64,000 nt of DNA from contig NZ_AQXL01000133.1 in assembly GCF_000376225.1 (NCBI RefSeq), forward strand, positions 96,524-160,523, given 5' to 3'. The position numbers and the translations under genes were made by a program. Each line of letters starts with the position of its first letter. The first letter of the stretch is position 1. A model generated the notes under the pieces. The model saw nothing but the letters and a program-made list of their open reading frames with translations, made no database searches and had not been told where the DNA came from. Shown in pieces: positions 34,575-43,438 of the stretch. The DNA is from Effusibacillus pohliae DSM 22757 (GTDB taxonomy: Bacteria > Bacillota > Bacilli > Tumebacillales > Effusibacillaceae).

Positions 34575-35354
34575 TTGAACAAACCGGACAGACGACCGGA
34601 AATGGGAAAATGGGGACTCTGGAAATTTTTTTCTTCCGTTCGCTCGATCCGCCCCTTTTTGCCGCCGACGACCTTGTTGACCCGCTCATCGCTCGCCGCC
34701 TATTTGGCGAATTACAAGGCGGTCTATATCAAACCGACCGGCGGTTGCCAGGGGCGGGGAGTGATCCGGGCTTGGAAAACGGACAGCGGCTATTCGTTCG
34801 TGCGGGAGCGGGGTGCGCCGGTCGCCTGCCCGTCGATCGATGATTTGTACCGAAAAATCAAGCCCGGCGGCCGCAGCTATATCGTGCAAAAAGCGATTCG
34901 GCTGGCGGAAGTCGCGGGCCGCCCGTTTGACATCCGGCTGATGATGATGCGGGGACCGGACGGCAAATGGCAGTATGTCGGAATGGTCGCGAAAGTGGCC
35001 GGACCTGGCAGCGTTATCACCAACCTGGGACGCGGCAAAGGATACGTGACGGAAGTGGAAACCGCCTTGCGCCGTTCGCTCGGCCTAAGACCGCAGGCCA
35101 TCGAGGCGGTCAAGCAGCAAATGATTCGGTTGGGGTACGACACCTGCCGCCGGTTCGACGATTACAAACGGTACTGGCAAATCGGACTCGACCTGGCGGT
35201 GGACAAACGGGGCAACGTCTGGATGATCGAGGAAAATACTGGTCCCGCCCATTTTCTGTTTGCCAAATTGCGGGACAAATCGACCTATCGGAAAATCAGG
35301 CAGTTTGCCAAGGCCCACTGGGCCCGTGGCCGACGGAGGGTAGCCGCCTCATAG
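34575..35354 (+). CDS. YheC/YheD family (spore coat-associated, ATP-grasp-like) protein
   Basis: 259 residues. The sequence YKAVYIKPTGGCQGRGVI, GRSYIVQKAIRLAEVAGRPFDIRLMM and the end DVDKRG-like region followed by WMIEENTGPA are the ATP-grasp features of YheC/YheD, proteins linked to the endospore coat in Bacillus. Classical YheC is longer; this is a short form lacking the N-terminal domain. It starts at TTG 34575 with AGGGGTGATC upstream. It is followed by a clear terminator. Confidence 0.78.
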   Translation: MNKPDRRPEMGKWGLWKFFSSVRSIRPFLPPTTLLTRSSLAAYLANYKAVYIKPTGGCQGRGVIRAWKTDSGYSFVRERGAPVACPSIDDLYRKIKPGGRSYIVQKAIRLAEVAGRPFDIRLMMMRGPDGKWQYVGMVAKVAGPGSVITNLGRGKGYVTEVETALRRSLGLRPQAIEAVKQQMIRLGYDTCRRFDDYKRYWQIGLDLAVDKRGNVWMIEENTGPAHFLFAKLRDKSTYRKIRQFAKAHWARGRRRVAAS

Positions 35355-35376
35355 ATTTCGTTTTCCTTGGTAAGCG

Positions 35377-35407
35377 CAAAGACCGAGTTGATCGGTCTTT
35401 TATTTTT
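35377..35407 (+). terminator. Terminator of the YheC/D-like gene
   Basis: AAAGACCGA (35378-35386), loop GTTGA, TCGGTCTTT (35392-35400), then TATTTTTGG. Confidence 0.8.
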
Positions 35408-35561
35408 GGAGAGAGAACCCTTGGAATCAGCAAGGCATTCCGTTGCTTTTGCGGATTCAGGGGTTATTTTTTGACTGCAAACGCTGGCCACAACAGGCCA
35501 ACCGTGCCAGAAATTACAGGCTGACAAGCCCAGGCGTCCCATGTTACCCTTATCACGAAAA

Positions 35562-35675
35562 AAGAAGCCGAAGCTCAAAACGAGCGCGGGGGATCCACTT
35601 TTGGGGTGAAACTGCTGTTGCAGTCGGGGAATCCCTTTTTCCGAACCCGTCAGCTAACCTCGCAGGCTTGAAAGG
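35562..35675 (+). ncRNA. c-di-AMP riboswitch (ydaO-yuaA type)
   Basis: The conserved elements are present in order: GCGGGGGATCCAC, TTTGGGGTGAAA, AATCCCTTTTTCCGAACCC and GTCAGCTAACCTCGCAGGC. These are the core joining regions of the ydaO/yuaA class, which binds cyclic di-AMP and turns genes off. It sits immediately before the NlpC/P60 gene, a classic target. The 5' boundary is approximate. The remaining sequence back to 35408 shows no gene. Confidence 0.88.
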
Positions 35676-35686
35676 GAGTGGTGTGC

Positions 35687-36226
35687 ATGTTGAAACGCAA
35701 AGTGTTGTCGCTTGTGGCGGCCGGGGTTGTGGCTGTCTCGCTGGCCGGTCCCGTATCTGCGGAAACAGGGTATCGTTCGGCGAATCTGCCGCCTGGAGTC
35801 AGTTACGACCAGAATGTAATACCGGTAGCCCCGCTGGATGCGGATTATCAAACCAAGTTTGATGCGGTGCTGAAAGTGGCCGAAAGCAAGCTGGGCACCC
35901 CGTACCGTTGGGGACATAATGAAGACCGGGGCCAGTTTGGATTCGATTGTTCCAATTTTACCGCTTATGTGTACCACCACGCATTGGGATACAAGATGAG
36001 CGGGTCTTCGCAGGTTCAATACCGTTCGGTCGGCACGCCGGTGCCCAAGTCGGAGATGCGTCCGGGCGATCTGGTCGTGTTTGACCAGGGCCACCATGTC
36101 GGAATCTATATCGGCAACGGCCGCATGATCCAGGAGGGCGGCGGTTTGGGCAAAGTCGGCTATCTGCCTCTGAAACCCGGTTCCTACTGGTACAAGCACA
36201 TAACGGTTGTGAAACGGATGTTTTAA
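35687..36226 (+). CDS. Secreted NlpC/P60 endopeptidase
   Basis: 179 residues: signal peptide (KRKVLSLVAAGVVAVSLAGPVSA) and one NlpC/P60 domain, with the catalytic Cys in FGFDCSNFTAYVY, His in FDQGHHVGIYIGNGRMI, and KLGTPYRWGHNED before it. It cuts D-Glu-Dap type bonds in peptidoglycan stems. There is no binding domain (LysM/SH3). ATG 35687 is preceded by AAAGGGAGTG. Control by the upstream c-di-AMP riboswitch links wall turnover to osmotic/wall homeostasis. Its terminal 20 bases and terminator recur at 47001. Confidence 0.92.
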   Translation: MLKRKVLSLVAAGVVAVSLAGPVSAETGYRSANLPPGVSYDQNVIPVAPLDADYQTKFDAVLKVAESKLGTPYRWGHNEDRGQFGFDCSNFTAYVYHHALGYKMSGSSQVQYRSVGTPVPKSEMRPGDLVVFDQGHHVGIYIGNGRMIQEGGGLGKVGYLPLKPGSYWYKHITVVKRMF

Positions 36227-36385
36227 GTGGAACTCCCCGGTGACGGCCGGGGAGTTTTGCTATGCACCCAGAGGGCATATAGGGCGACTTGCCAATTCAT
36301 TGCCATAGCGCCACTGATACTCTTTGAGTGCAAGTCACGTCACGACGGCACAGCCGTCGGATCGTGCTATGCAAGAGCGGCAGGA
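36206..36385 (+). repeat. Direct repeat R1, left copy (end of nlpC gene and downstream)
   Basis: Block a (36206-36274, 69 bases) matches 47001-47069 with 3 differences. Block b (36331-36385, 55 bases) matches 47072-47126 exactly. The 56 bases between blocks are absent from the right copy. Block b contains the palindrome CGACGGC-ACA-GCCGTCG. Both copies have the same orientation. Confidence 0.85.
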
Positions 36386-36565
36386 GATCGGCGGTCCATG
36401 CGGAATTATATCTATACCAATCTGAAAATTTGCAATTGGCAGCCTGCCCGGTGTGACTGGTTGCATCCAACGGGAGCTGGTTGCGTGCCGGTCGTGAAGC
36501 CGCCGGATCGTGCATGCGCCGCATAGCGTCGGCCAGCGCTCGATAAAAAGTAGGAGGGGTAGCAT
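36227..36565 (+). other. Gene-free stretch
   Basis: Holds the NlpC terminator and both blocks of repeat R1. From 36386 to 36551 I see no coding frame or clear promoter; an AGGAGGGG ribosome site for the next gene lies at 36552. Confidence 0.5.
36231..36258 (+). terminator. Terminator of the NlpC/P60 gene
   Basis: AACTCCCCGG (36231-36240), loop TGACGG, CCGGGGAGTT (36247-36256) and TT. It is included in repeat R1. Confidence 0.75.
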
Positions 36566-37549
36566 CTGAAGCAAAAGGTCCTGATTGCGACACTCACCGG
36601 ATTGTTGCTTCTCTCGCTTCTGCAGACCGTGTATTATACCGGCAAAATCTGGTCTGTGCAAGACACCGAAGAAAGCAAAATGTACGAAAAACCGCGCTAT
36701 CACTTCATCCTGATTTCGCAGGAAATCAACAACCCGTATTGGAAATTGGTGTTAAAAGGGGCGGAGGATGCAGCCCGCAACAACAATGTGGCGATCGAAT
36801 TTCGCGGTCCCGTGGAAAGCAACTTGGAACAGCATATCCAGTTGATCGAGATGGCGATCGCCAGTCGGGTCGATGGCATTTTGACACAAGGGTTGGAGGA
36901 AGCCAAGTTTCAGCCGGTCATTGACAAGGCGATCGCGCGCGGGATTCCGGTGATCACCGTCGACACCGACGCCCGCACTTCGAAACGGCTTACCTATATA
37001 GGAACAAACAATTACCAGGCAGGGTACCAGGCGGGCAAACATATGGCGGAAGCGCTGCACGGACAGGCAAAAATCGGCATTATCACCGGCAGCTTTGAAG
37101 CGTCCAATATGATCGAACGGCTGCAAGGTTTTCAGGATGCGATCCGTGATGAGCCCGGCATGCAGATCGTGGCAATTGAATCATCGAACATCAGTCGGAT
37201 CCGGGCGATGGAAAAGACCGCCACCCTGCTCAACCATCATCCGGAAATCAACGCCCTGTTCGGGGCGAGCGCTCTTGACGGGATGGCGATGGCGCAGGTT
37301 GCCTTCAACCGGGGCAGACATGATTTGTATATCCTGGCATTTGACGGATTGCCGGAGACGATCGACTGGATGAAAAAAGGAGTGATTGCCGCAACGGTCG
37401 TCCAGGAACCGTACCAGATGGGTTACCACAGTGTGGAGCAATTGATCGACGCAATTCAGGGAAAGCGGTTGCAGCCGTCCTATTATACAGACATTCACAT
37501 TTTGACAGCCGACCAATTGAATCGTCGCGGTGTCGGGGCAAAGGAGTGA
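36566..37549 (+). CDS. Membrane-anchored sugar-binding protein, XylFII-like
   Basis: 327 residues of the periplasmic-binding (LacI/RbsB type) fold: ISQEINNPYWKLVLKGAEDAA, DGILTQGLEEAKFQPVIDKA, IPVITVDTDA and AFDGLPETIDWMKKG. The N-terminus KQKVLIATLTGLLLLSLLQTV is an uncleaved-looking anchor. I place the start at CTG 36566, six bases after AGGAGGGG, with a stop two codons upstream; the next possible start (TTG 36602) lies inside the hydrophobic helix. It precedes a LytS-type kinase and YesN-type regulator, the arrangement of xylose-sensing XylFII-LytS-YesN. It senses rather than transports sugar. Confidence 0.8.
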   Translation: MKQKVLIATLTGLLLLSLLQTVYYTGKIWSVQDTEESKMYEKPRYHFILISQEINNPYWKLVLKGAEDAARNNNVAIEFRGPVESNLEQHIQLIEMAIASRVDGILTQGLEEAKFQPVIDKAIARGIPVITVDTDARTSKRLTYIGTNNYQAGYQAGKHMAEALHGQAKIGIITGSFEASNMIERLQGFQDAIRDEPGMQIVAIESSNISRIRAMEKTATLLNHHPEINALFGASALDGMAMAQVAFNRGRHDLYILAFDGLPETIDWMKKGVIAATVVQEPYQMGYHSVEQLIDAIQGKRLQPSYYTDIHILTADQLNRRGVGAKE

Positions 37550-38987
37550 AGGAACGATCCGCATTCACATCAAGCTTTTGTTGTTTTCCGCAAGCGTCAT
37601 CCTGCTGTTTGCCGGTGTATCCGTCTTGATTCTTTGGAACAAGGAAACGGCGCTTCACCGGTACGACCAGATTGTCCGCCGGCTGTTGCTTTTGAACGAA
37701 ATCTCCTGGCAAACCAACCAGATGATGACGCTCGTCACCAACTATATGAACGCTCCGTCTGCGGACACGGAAGCCCAGTTCACGCATGCGTATCAGCAGT
37801 TGCAGCAAAAGCGTTCCGAACTGGCTTCGCTCGAAAATCAGACCAACTTTCTGACCGTCCGCAACTATGAAAATCTAATCAACAGCTTTCTCGAGCAAGC
37901 GGATTTGTTCTTGCGGGATTACAAGCGAAACGAAATTGAGCGATATACGTCAGACTACGAGGAAATGGCAATGATCGCCCGATTTGTCAAAGAGACAACG
38001 CTTGATCTGATCGACAACACGTTGACCGGCTACCAGATCCTGTACGAACAATTGAAATCGAAAGAGGAAGACTACCGCCGGTTGATTGTCAGTCTGCTGC
38101 TCGCCTCGATTTTGCTGATGGCGTTGGTGATGCTCCTGTTCGCACAGAGCATCACGCGGCCGATCCGTCAGTTGGAGCATGCCGCCCGGCTGATCGGTCA
38201 AGGTGATTTTTCCGGCGAGGATGTGCAGGTGACCTCGAAAGACGAAATGCAGGTCCTGGCGCATGCGTTCAACGTGATGAAGCGCAATTTGCGGCAGCAC
38301 GTGCAGGCGATCCAGGAGCGGGCGGAAATGGAACGGCTACTGCAGGAAGCGGAGCTGAAAAGCTTGCAAAGCCAGATCAACCCGCATTTTTTGTTCAACA
38401 CGCTGAACACCATATCCAAACTCGCCTATCTGGAAGAGGCGGAGGAGACGAGCGAACTGATCGACGCGGTCTCCTCGATGCTGCGCTACAGTTTGCGCAA
38501 GCTGGATCATCCGGTGACGATCGCGGAGGAAGTCGAACATGTCGAACACTATTTTTACATCCAGAAAAAACGGTTTGGCGACCGGGTGGCAACCCAGGTG
38601 ACGGTCGATCCGGCCTGCCGTGACTTGCCGATTCCCAACCTGACCTTGCAGCCCCTGGTTGAAAACGCGTTTATTCATGGCGTCGATGACCTGGAGTCCG
38701 GCGGCAGGATCAGCATCCGGATTTATCCGGATGCGGACGACTGTGTGATCGAGGTGGAAGATAACGGAAAGGGTATGTCGGACGAGCTGCGAGCGCAGCT
38801 GCTGGCGTTCGAACATCACGCCGTCCGGCAGGGCCACTCAACGGGGCTCGGACTGCACAATGTGTGGCAACGGCTTGCCCTGTTTTACGGGGATCGGGTG
38901 AGGTGGGACATTCGCTCGCAAGCGGGAGCCGGCACCCTGATTCGTCTGCAATTTCCGATGGCCAGAAAAGAGGTGGGATCCGTATGA
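37530..38987 (+). CDS. LytS/YesM-type sensor histidine kinase
   Basis: 485 residues: helix 1 (LLLFSASVILLFAGVSVLILW), an extracytoplasmic helical domain (~40-180), helix 2 (LIVSLLLASILLMALVMLLF), HAMP (RPIRQLEHAARLIGQGDF), His-kinase motif QSQINPHFLFNTLNTISKLA with the phospho-His, N-box LVENAFIHG and G-box GLGLHNVWQRL. It partners the upstream binding protein and the downstream response regulator. The start is uncertain: GTG 37530 lacks a ribosome site, while AAAGGAGTGAAGG lies downstream of it. It overlaps its neighbours at both ends. Confidence 0.88.
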   Translation: MSGQRSEGTIRIHIKLLLFSASVILLFAGVSVLILWNKETALHRYDQIVRRLLLLNEISWQTNQMMTLVTNYMNAPSADTEAQFTHAYQQLQQKRSELASLENQTNFLTVRNYENLINSFLEQADLFLRDYKRNEIERYTSDYEEMAMIARFVKETTLDLIDNTLTGYQILYEQLKSKEEDYRRLIVSLLLASILLMALVMLLFAQSITRPIRQLEHAARLIGQGDFSGEDVQVTSKDEMQVLAHAFNVMKRNLRQHVQAIQERAEMERLLQEAELKSLQSQINPHFLFNTLNTISKLAYLEEAEETSELIDAVSSMLRYSLRKLDHPVTIAEEVEHVEHYFYIQKKRFGDRVATQVTVDPACRDLPIPNLTLQPLVENAFIHGVDDLESGGRISIRIYPDADDCVIEVEDNGKGMSDELRAQLLAFEHHAVRQGHSTGLGLHNVWQRLALFYGDRVRWDIRSQAGAGTLIRLQFPMARKEVGSV

Positions 38988-40522
38988 AAGTATTGATTTG
39001 CGACGACGAACAGATTGAACGCATGGCGCTGCGGCAGCTGCTGAACCGACACCTGCCGGAGCTGCAGGTGGTGGCGGAGGCGGCCAATGGCCGGCAGGCG
39101 ATCCTGCTGGCAGACCAGCACCACCCGGATATCATCACGATGGACATTAAGATGCCCGGGATCAACGGGTTGGAGACGATTCAGGAAATCCAGTCGCGGC
39201 ATCCGCATGTCCGGTTTCTGATGATTTCCGCTTACGATACGTTCGATTATGCACGGGAAGCGATCCAGCTGGGCGTAAAAGATTACATTCTGAAACCGAG
39301 CAAAAAAGAACTGATTCTGGCCAGCTTCCGCAAGGTGATGCAAGATATCGAGCGGGAACGGGCGGCCCGGCAGGAGCGGCTCGAATTACTGGAACAGGTG
39401 GCTGCGATGACGCCCCTGGCGGAGCAAAAAAGGGTGGAAGAGCTGTTGAACGATCCGGCGGCCCACCAGTTGGAAGCGGATGTGCCGGGCGACTTGCGAA
39501 GCGGGTATGTACTGACCGTCTGGCTGGACACGACACAGCGGCACGATCTGCAGCCCATCCTGTATGACCTGTTGAAAATGTGGGGTAACGTGTGGGTGGG
39601 GCCGTACCGGGATGGACGAATGCCGGTCATTATCTGGAAAGCGGGGAACCGGCAAGCGGGAACAGACGCTCCTCCGACCGGTTTCCTGCGCTCCGAGGTG
39701 CACGCATTGGCTCGCAAAATCAAACAGAGGTTGCCTGAACAGAACGTTTGCCTGACGGTCGGCCGGTTTGCCAGCGATCCTGCGCAATTTCCCAGGTCGT
39801 ACCGGGAATCGCTGCTGGTCAGACGGTGCATGGGCCAGCGGCAAGCGATCGGATTTTATGAGGATCATGCGGCGGACGGTGGTGACCCGTTTGTGACCGT
39901 TGATCCGTTCATCCGCCAGATCATCGAGCAGGTGAAGGAAGGCAACGAGCCGGAGGTGGCAGCCGCATTTTCCCGGATGATGCAGGCCGTTCGCCGGCAA
40001 TCGGGCGATGACTGGGCTGCCGTGCGGGACACCCTGCTGTCGTTTGTCGCGGTTGTCGGGCACATTTTTTACGATTCGTGCGCCATCAAGGCGCCTTCTC
40101 CCCTGGCGGTAGACGGGGGAGTGATGCAGGCGCAGGTGGAAGACTATCTGCAGCGACTGACGGCCCATTGGGCGGAGCTGAACCGGGACCGGTCCAAACA
40201 GGCGGCGGCGCTGGCGATGAGCTATCTGCAGCAGCGGTATGCGCAAGATATCCGGCTGGAGGATGTCGCGTCCCATGTCGGGCTCAGTCCAAGCTACTTC
40301 AGCCGCGTCTTCAAAGAAGCGTACGGCGTCACGTTTACCGATGCGCTGACACAGATTCGCATGGAAGAAGCAAAAAAACGGCTGCAACAAGGCGAGTCCG
40401 TGAAAGCGGTTGCACTTTCGGTCGGCTACCGCGATCCGAATTATTTCACGCGGATGTTTAAAAAAGTCACCGGCCGTTCCCCCCGCGCCTACCGGGAGCA
40501 AAAAAATCCCCCCTCATCCTGA
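38984..40522 (+). CDS. YesN-type response regulator with AraC DNA-binding domain
   Basis: 512 residues: receiver domain (KVLICDDEQIERMALRQLL, phosphorylated Asp in DIITMDIKMPG, conserved Lys in KDYILKPSKKE), a ~270-residue middle region, and a C-terminal AraC double helix-turn-helix (DIRLEDVASHVGLSPSYFSRVFKEAYG, then AVALSVGYRDPNYFTRMFKKVTG). ATG 38984 overlaps the kinase stop (ATGA). It should activate the xylFGH promoter when phosphorylated. Confidence 0.92.
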   Translation: MKVLICDDEQIERMALRQLLNRHLPELQVVAEAANGRQAILLADQHHPDIITMDIKMPGINGLETIQEIQSRHPHVRFLMISAYDTFDYAREAIQLGVKDYILKPSKKELILASFRKVMQDIERERAARQERLELLEQVAAMTPLAEQKRVEELLNDPAAHQLEADVPGDLRSGYVLTVWLDTTQRHDLQPILYDLLKMWGNVWVGPYRDGRMPVIIWKAGNRQAGTDAPPTGFLRSEVHALARKIKQRLPEQNVCLTVGRFASDPAQFPRSYRESLLVRRCMGQRQAIGFYEDHAADGGDPFVTVDPFIRQIIEQVKEGNEPEVAAAFSRMMQAVRRQSGDDWAAVRDTLLSFVAVVGHIFYDSCAIKAPSPLAVDGGVMQAQVEDYLQRLTAHWAELNRDRSKQAAALAMSYLQQRYAQDIRLEDVASHVGLSPSYFSRVFKEAYGVTFTDALTQIRMEEAKKRLQQGESVKAVALSVGYRDPNYFTRMFKKVTGRSPRAYREQKNPPSS

Positions 40523-40529
40523 GCCGGGA

Positions 40530-40575
40530 TTGCCGATATGATGCGGGATTCCGGCTGATCCCCAATTTTTTTAAA
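40530..40575 (+). terminator. Weak terminator after the response regulator
   Basis: GCCGGGATT and GATTCCGGC-type arms (partly G-U paired) are followed some bases later by ATTTTTTTAAAA. Confidence 0.35.
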
Positions 40576-40715
40576 ATCAAAAAATGCTAGTTGCGGGAAG
40601 CCCCTACTCCTCTGTCGGTTCTGAATCGGATGCCCCGGCAAGAAAGTGCTGGCACTTGCTGCGTAAGTACAGATAGTCGCTGCCCTCTCACAGCGCAGGA
40701 CATGGTATCGTCAAG

Positions 40716-40730
40716 TTGTAAGCGCTACCA
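40716..40730. promoter_or_regulatory. cre box (CcpA site) upstream of xylF
   Basis: TTGTAAGCGCTACCA fits the cre consensus WTGNAANCGNWNNCW at every position. It lies 31 bases before the xylF ATG; ATGGTA and TACCAT flank the region. It indicates carbon catabolite repression by CcpA. Confidence 0.75.
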
Positions 40731-40760
40731 TATCTGAATTGTGAAAAAGGGGGCAGAAGA

Positions 40761-41828
40761 ATGAACTTTCGGTTGAAAAAATGGGTGGCAGCCGCATCCG
40801 CCACAGCTCTCACGTTGGCTTTGACTGCTTGCGGCGGGGCGAACCAATCCTCACCCGCGACTTCATCCTCATCTTCAAACAAATCGAAAGGCAAAATCAC
40901 GATCGGTCTGTCGCTTTCCACGCTGCAGGAGGAAAGATGGCAGCGGGATCGCGACAGCTTTGTCGCCAAGGCGAAGGAACTGGGAGCCGACGTGTCGGTG
41001 CAGGCGGCCGATCTGGATGACGCAAAGCAGATTGCGCAAGCGGAAAACCTGATCAGCCAGGGGGTCGACATCCTGGTGGTCGTGCCGAACAACGCCAGCG
41101 CGGCTGCTGCAATCGTGGAAAAAGCGCATGCGGCGAAGATTCCGGTGATCGCGTACGACCGGCTGATCAAGAACTCCGATGTCGATTTGTACATCTCATT
41201 TGACAACGAACGGGTCGGTCAACTGCAGGCGGAAGCGATCACCAAACTGGTGCCGAAAGGCAACTATGCGCTGATCGAAGGTGCAGATACCGACAACAAC
41301 GCCCATCTGTTCAAGCAGGGGCAGATGAAAGTCCTGCAGCCGCTGATCGACAAAGGTGACATCAAGATCGTCTACGACCAGTGGACGAAAGATTGGCAGC
41401 CGAACAACGCGCTGAAAAATATGGAGAACGCGCTGACCGCCAACAACAACAAGATCGATGCGGTGATCGCAGCCAACGATGGAACCGCGGGCGGCGCCAT
41501 CATGGCGCTGATGGGCCAAGGGTTGGCGGGCAAGGTTCCCGTATCCGGCCAGGATGCGGAACTGGCCGCTTTGCAACGGATCGTGGCCGGCACGCAGACG
41601 ATGACCGTCTACAAGCCGGTGAAAAAACTGGCGGAAAAAGCGGCCGAACTGGCGGTGCAAATGGCCAAGGGCGAAAAGGTGCAGACCGATAAGAAGATCA
41701 ACAACGGCAAGATTGACGTGCCTTCCATCCTGCTGGATCCGATCGTGGTCACCAAGGAGAACATCGAGCAAACAGTGGTCGCTGACGGCTTTCATAAGAA
41801 AGAGGACATTTACATGAACAAAAAATAG
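40761..41828 (+). CDS. xylF: D-xylose ABC transporter, substrate-binding lipoprotein
   Basis: 355 residues: lipoprotein signal with lipobox LTACGG, a Ser/Thr-rich linker, and a ribose/xylose-binding fold (ITIGLSLSTLQEERWQRDRD, DILVVVPNNASAAAAIV, IPVIAYDRLI, YISFDNERVGQLQAEA, VIAANDGTAGGAIMAL, SGQDAELAALQRIVAGTQTMTVYKP). EERWQRD and YDRLI are characteristic of XylF rather than RbsB. It is the first gene of the transporter operon. Confidence 0.92.
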   Translation: MNFRLKKWVAAASATALTLALTACGGANQSSPATSSSSSNKSKGKITIGLSLSTLQEERWQRDRDSFVAKAKELGADVSVQAADLDDAKQIAQAENLISQGVDILVVVPNNASAAAAIVEKAHAAKIPVIAYDRLIKNSDVDLYISFDNERVGQLQAEAITKLVPKGNYALIEGADTDNNAHLFKQGQMKVLQPLIDKGDIKIVYDQWTKDWQPNNALKNMENALTANNNKIDAVIAANDGTAGGAIMALMGQGLAGKVPVSGQDAELAALQRIVAGTQTMTVYKPVKKLAEKAAELAVQMAKGEKVQTDKKINNGKIDVPSILLDPIVVTKENIEQTVVADGFHKKEDIYMNKK

Positions 41829-41845
41829 CCAGTCCGTTTTTCAAT

Positions 41846-41881
41846 GAAAGGTACGAGGCAGCGACCGTTGCCTCTCCTTTC
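41846..41881 (+). terminator. Intercistronic hairpin between xylF and xylG
   Basis: GAAAGG/CCTTTC and inner GAGGCA/TGCCTC form a long stem followed by ATTTCTGG. It probably stabilises xylF mRNA or partially terminates, giving more binding protein than transporter. Confidence 0.5.
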
Positions 41882-41916
41882 ATTTCTGGCTCAACCGGCC
41901 TGGGGGGGAGAAAGTC

Positions 41917-43437
41917 GTGAATGCATATGCGCTTGAAATGGAGAACATCAGCAAACAGTTTCCCGGGGTCAAAGCGCTCGACCGCGTCACCTTCAAGGTG
42001 GCGAAGGGAGAGATTCACGCCATCTGCGGCGAGAACGGAGCCGGCAAATCGACATTGATGAAAATTCTCAGCGGATTTTACCCGCACGGGACTTATGACG
42101 GGACGATCCGCATCCACGGGCAGGAGCAAATGTTTCGCTCCATCAAGGATGCGGAACAGGCGGGAATCGCGATTATCTATCAGGAACTCGCGCTGGTGAA
42201 AGAACTGTCGGTGGCGGAAAATATGTTTCTCGGCAACGAATTGGCGACGCGGGGCATTGTGAATTGGCACGCGACGCATGCGGAAGCCGGCAAATGGCTG
42301 GAGCGCGTGGGATTGCAAGCGGTCGATCCGCGAACGATGATCGGCCAGTTGGGGATCGGCAAGCAGCAATTGGTCGAAATTGCAAAAGCGTTGGCGAAAC
42401 GGGCCGACATCCTGATTCTCGACGAGCCGACCGCCGCATTGACCGAGCGGGAGGTCGAGGTGTTGCTGGACATCCTTCAGCAATTGAAACGGGAAGGTGT
42501 CACGTGTATCTATATTTCCCACAAATTAAACGAAGTGTTTCAAATCGCCGATTCGGTGACGGTGTTGCGGGACGGCCAAACGATCGCCACCCGCCCGGCG
42601 GCCGAATTGACGGAAGAGCAGGTTATTTCGTTGATGGTCGGGCGGGAGTTGACCGACCGGTTTCCGCCGCTTGATCATGAAATCGGCGATGTGGTAATGA
42701 TGGTGGAAGCGTACACCGTGCCCGATCCGGAGCTGCCGGGCCGGAATGTGGTCGATCGGGTGCATTTCCAAGTGCGGGCCGGTGAAATCCTCGGCATTGC
42801 CGGCCTGATGGGCTCCGGTCGGACGGAACTGGCGATGAGTCTGTTTGGCGAGTATCCGGCGAGAGGTAGCGGCAAGGTGACGATCGACGGGCGACCGGTC
42901 ACCATCCGCTCCGCCAGTGACGCGATTCGCGCCGGTATTGCGTTGGTGACGGAGGATCGCAAACGGTACGGCCTGGTTCTCAACATGGACATCAAATCCA
43001 ACATCACGCTGTCCAGCCTGCGACAGGTGGCACGCGGCGGCGTGATCGAAACGAACGGGGAAATCCAGGCGAGCCGCTCGTATGTCCGGCAACTACGCGT
43101 CAAAACACCGTCGATCGAAACGATCGTGGGCACCCTGAGCGGCGGCAACCAGCAAAAAGTGGTCCTGGCGAAAGCGTTGATGACGCGGCCGAAGGTGCTG
43201 ATTTTGGATGAGCCGACGCGCGGCATTGATGTGGGTGCCAAATACGAAATCTACCAGATTATCAACGAATTGGCGAAACAGGGCGTGGCCATCATTTTGA
43301 TTTCGTCCGAGCTGCCGGAAGTGATCGGCATGAGCGACCGCATTTTGGTGATGAATCAAGGGCGGATCAATGGAGAATTTACGCGCGGGGAAGCGACCCA
43401 GGAAAAAATCATGCAAAAAGCAACGGGGGGGAAATGA
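41917..43437 (+). CDS. xylG: Xylose ABC transporter ATP-binding protein
   Basis: 506 residues with two ABC domains, as in XylG/RbsA. First: Walker [14 protein letters not shown]-loop [11 protein letters not shown], Walker [12 protein letters not shown]. Second: degenerate Walker [11 protein letters not shown], signature [15 protein letters not shown], Walker [15 protein letters not shown]. The start is GTG 41917 after GGGGGAGAAAG. It lies between xylF and xylH, so the transporter is complete. Confidence 0.94.
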   Translation: MNAYALEMENISKQFPGVKALDRVTFKVAKGEIHAICGENGAGKSTLMKILSGFYPHGTYDGTIRIHGQEQMFRSIKDAEQAGIAIIYQELALVKELSVAENMFLGNELATRGIVNWHATHAEAGKWLERVGLQAVDPRTMIGQLGIGKQQLVEIAKALAKRADILILDEPTAALTEREVEVLLDILQQLKREGVTCIYISHKLNEVFQIADSVTVLRDGQTIATRPAAELTEEQVISLMVGRELTDRFPPLDHEIGDVVMMVEAYTVPDPELPGRNVVDRVHFQVRAGEILGIAGLMGSGRTELAMSLFGEYPARGSGKVTIDGRPVTIRSASDAIRAGIALVTEDRKRYGLVLNMDIKSNITLSSLRQVARGGVIETNGEIQASRSYVRQLRVKTPSIETIVGTLSGGNQQKVVLAKALMTRPKVLILDEPTRGIDVGAKYEIYQIINELAKQGVAIILISSELPEVIGMSDRILVMNQGRINGEFTRGEATQEKIMQKATGGK

Positions 43438-43438
43438 C

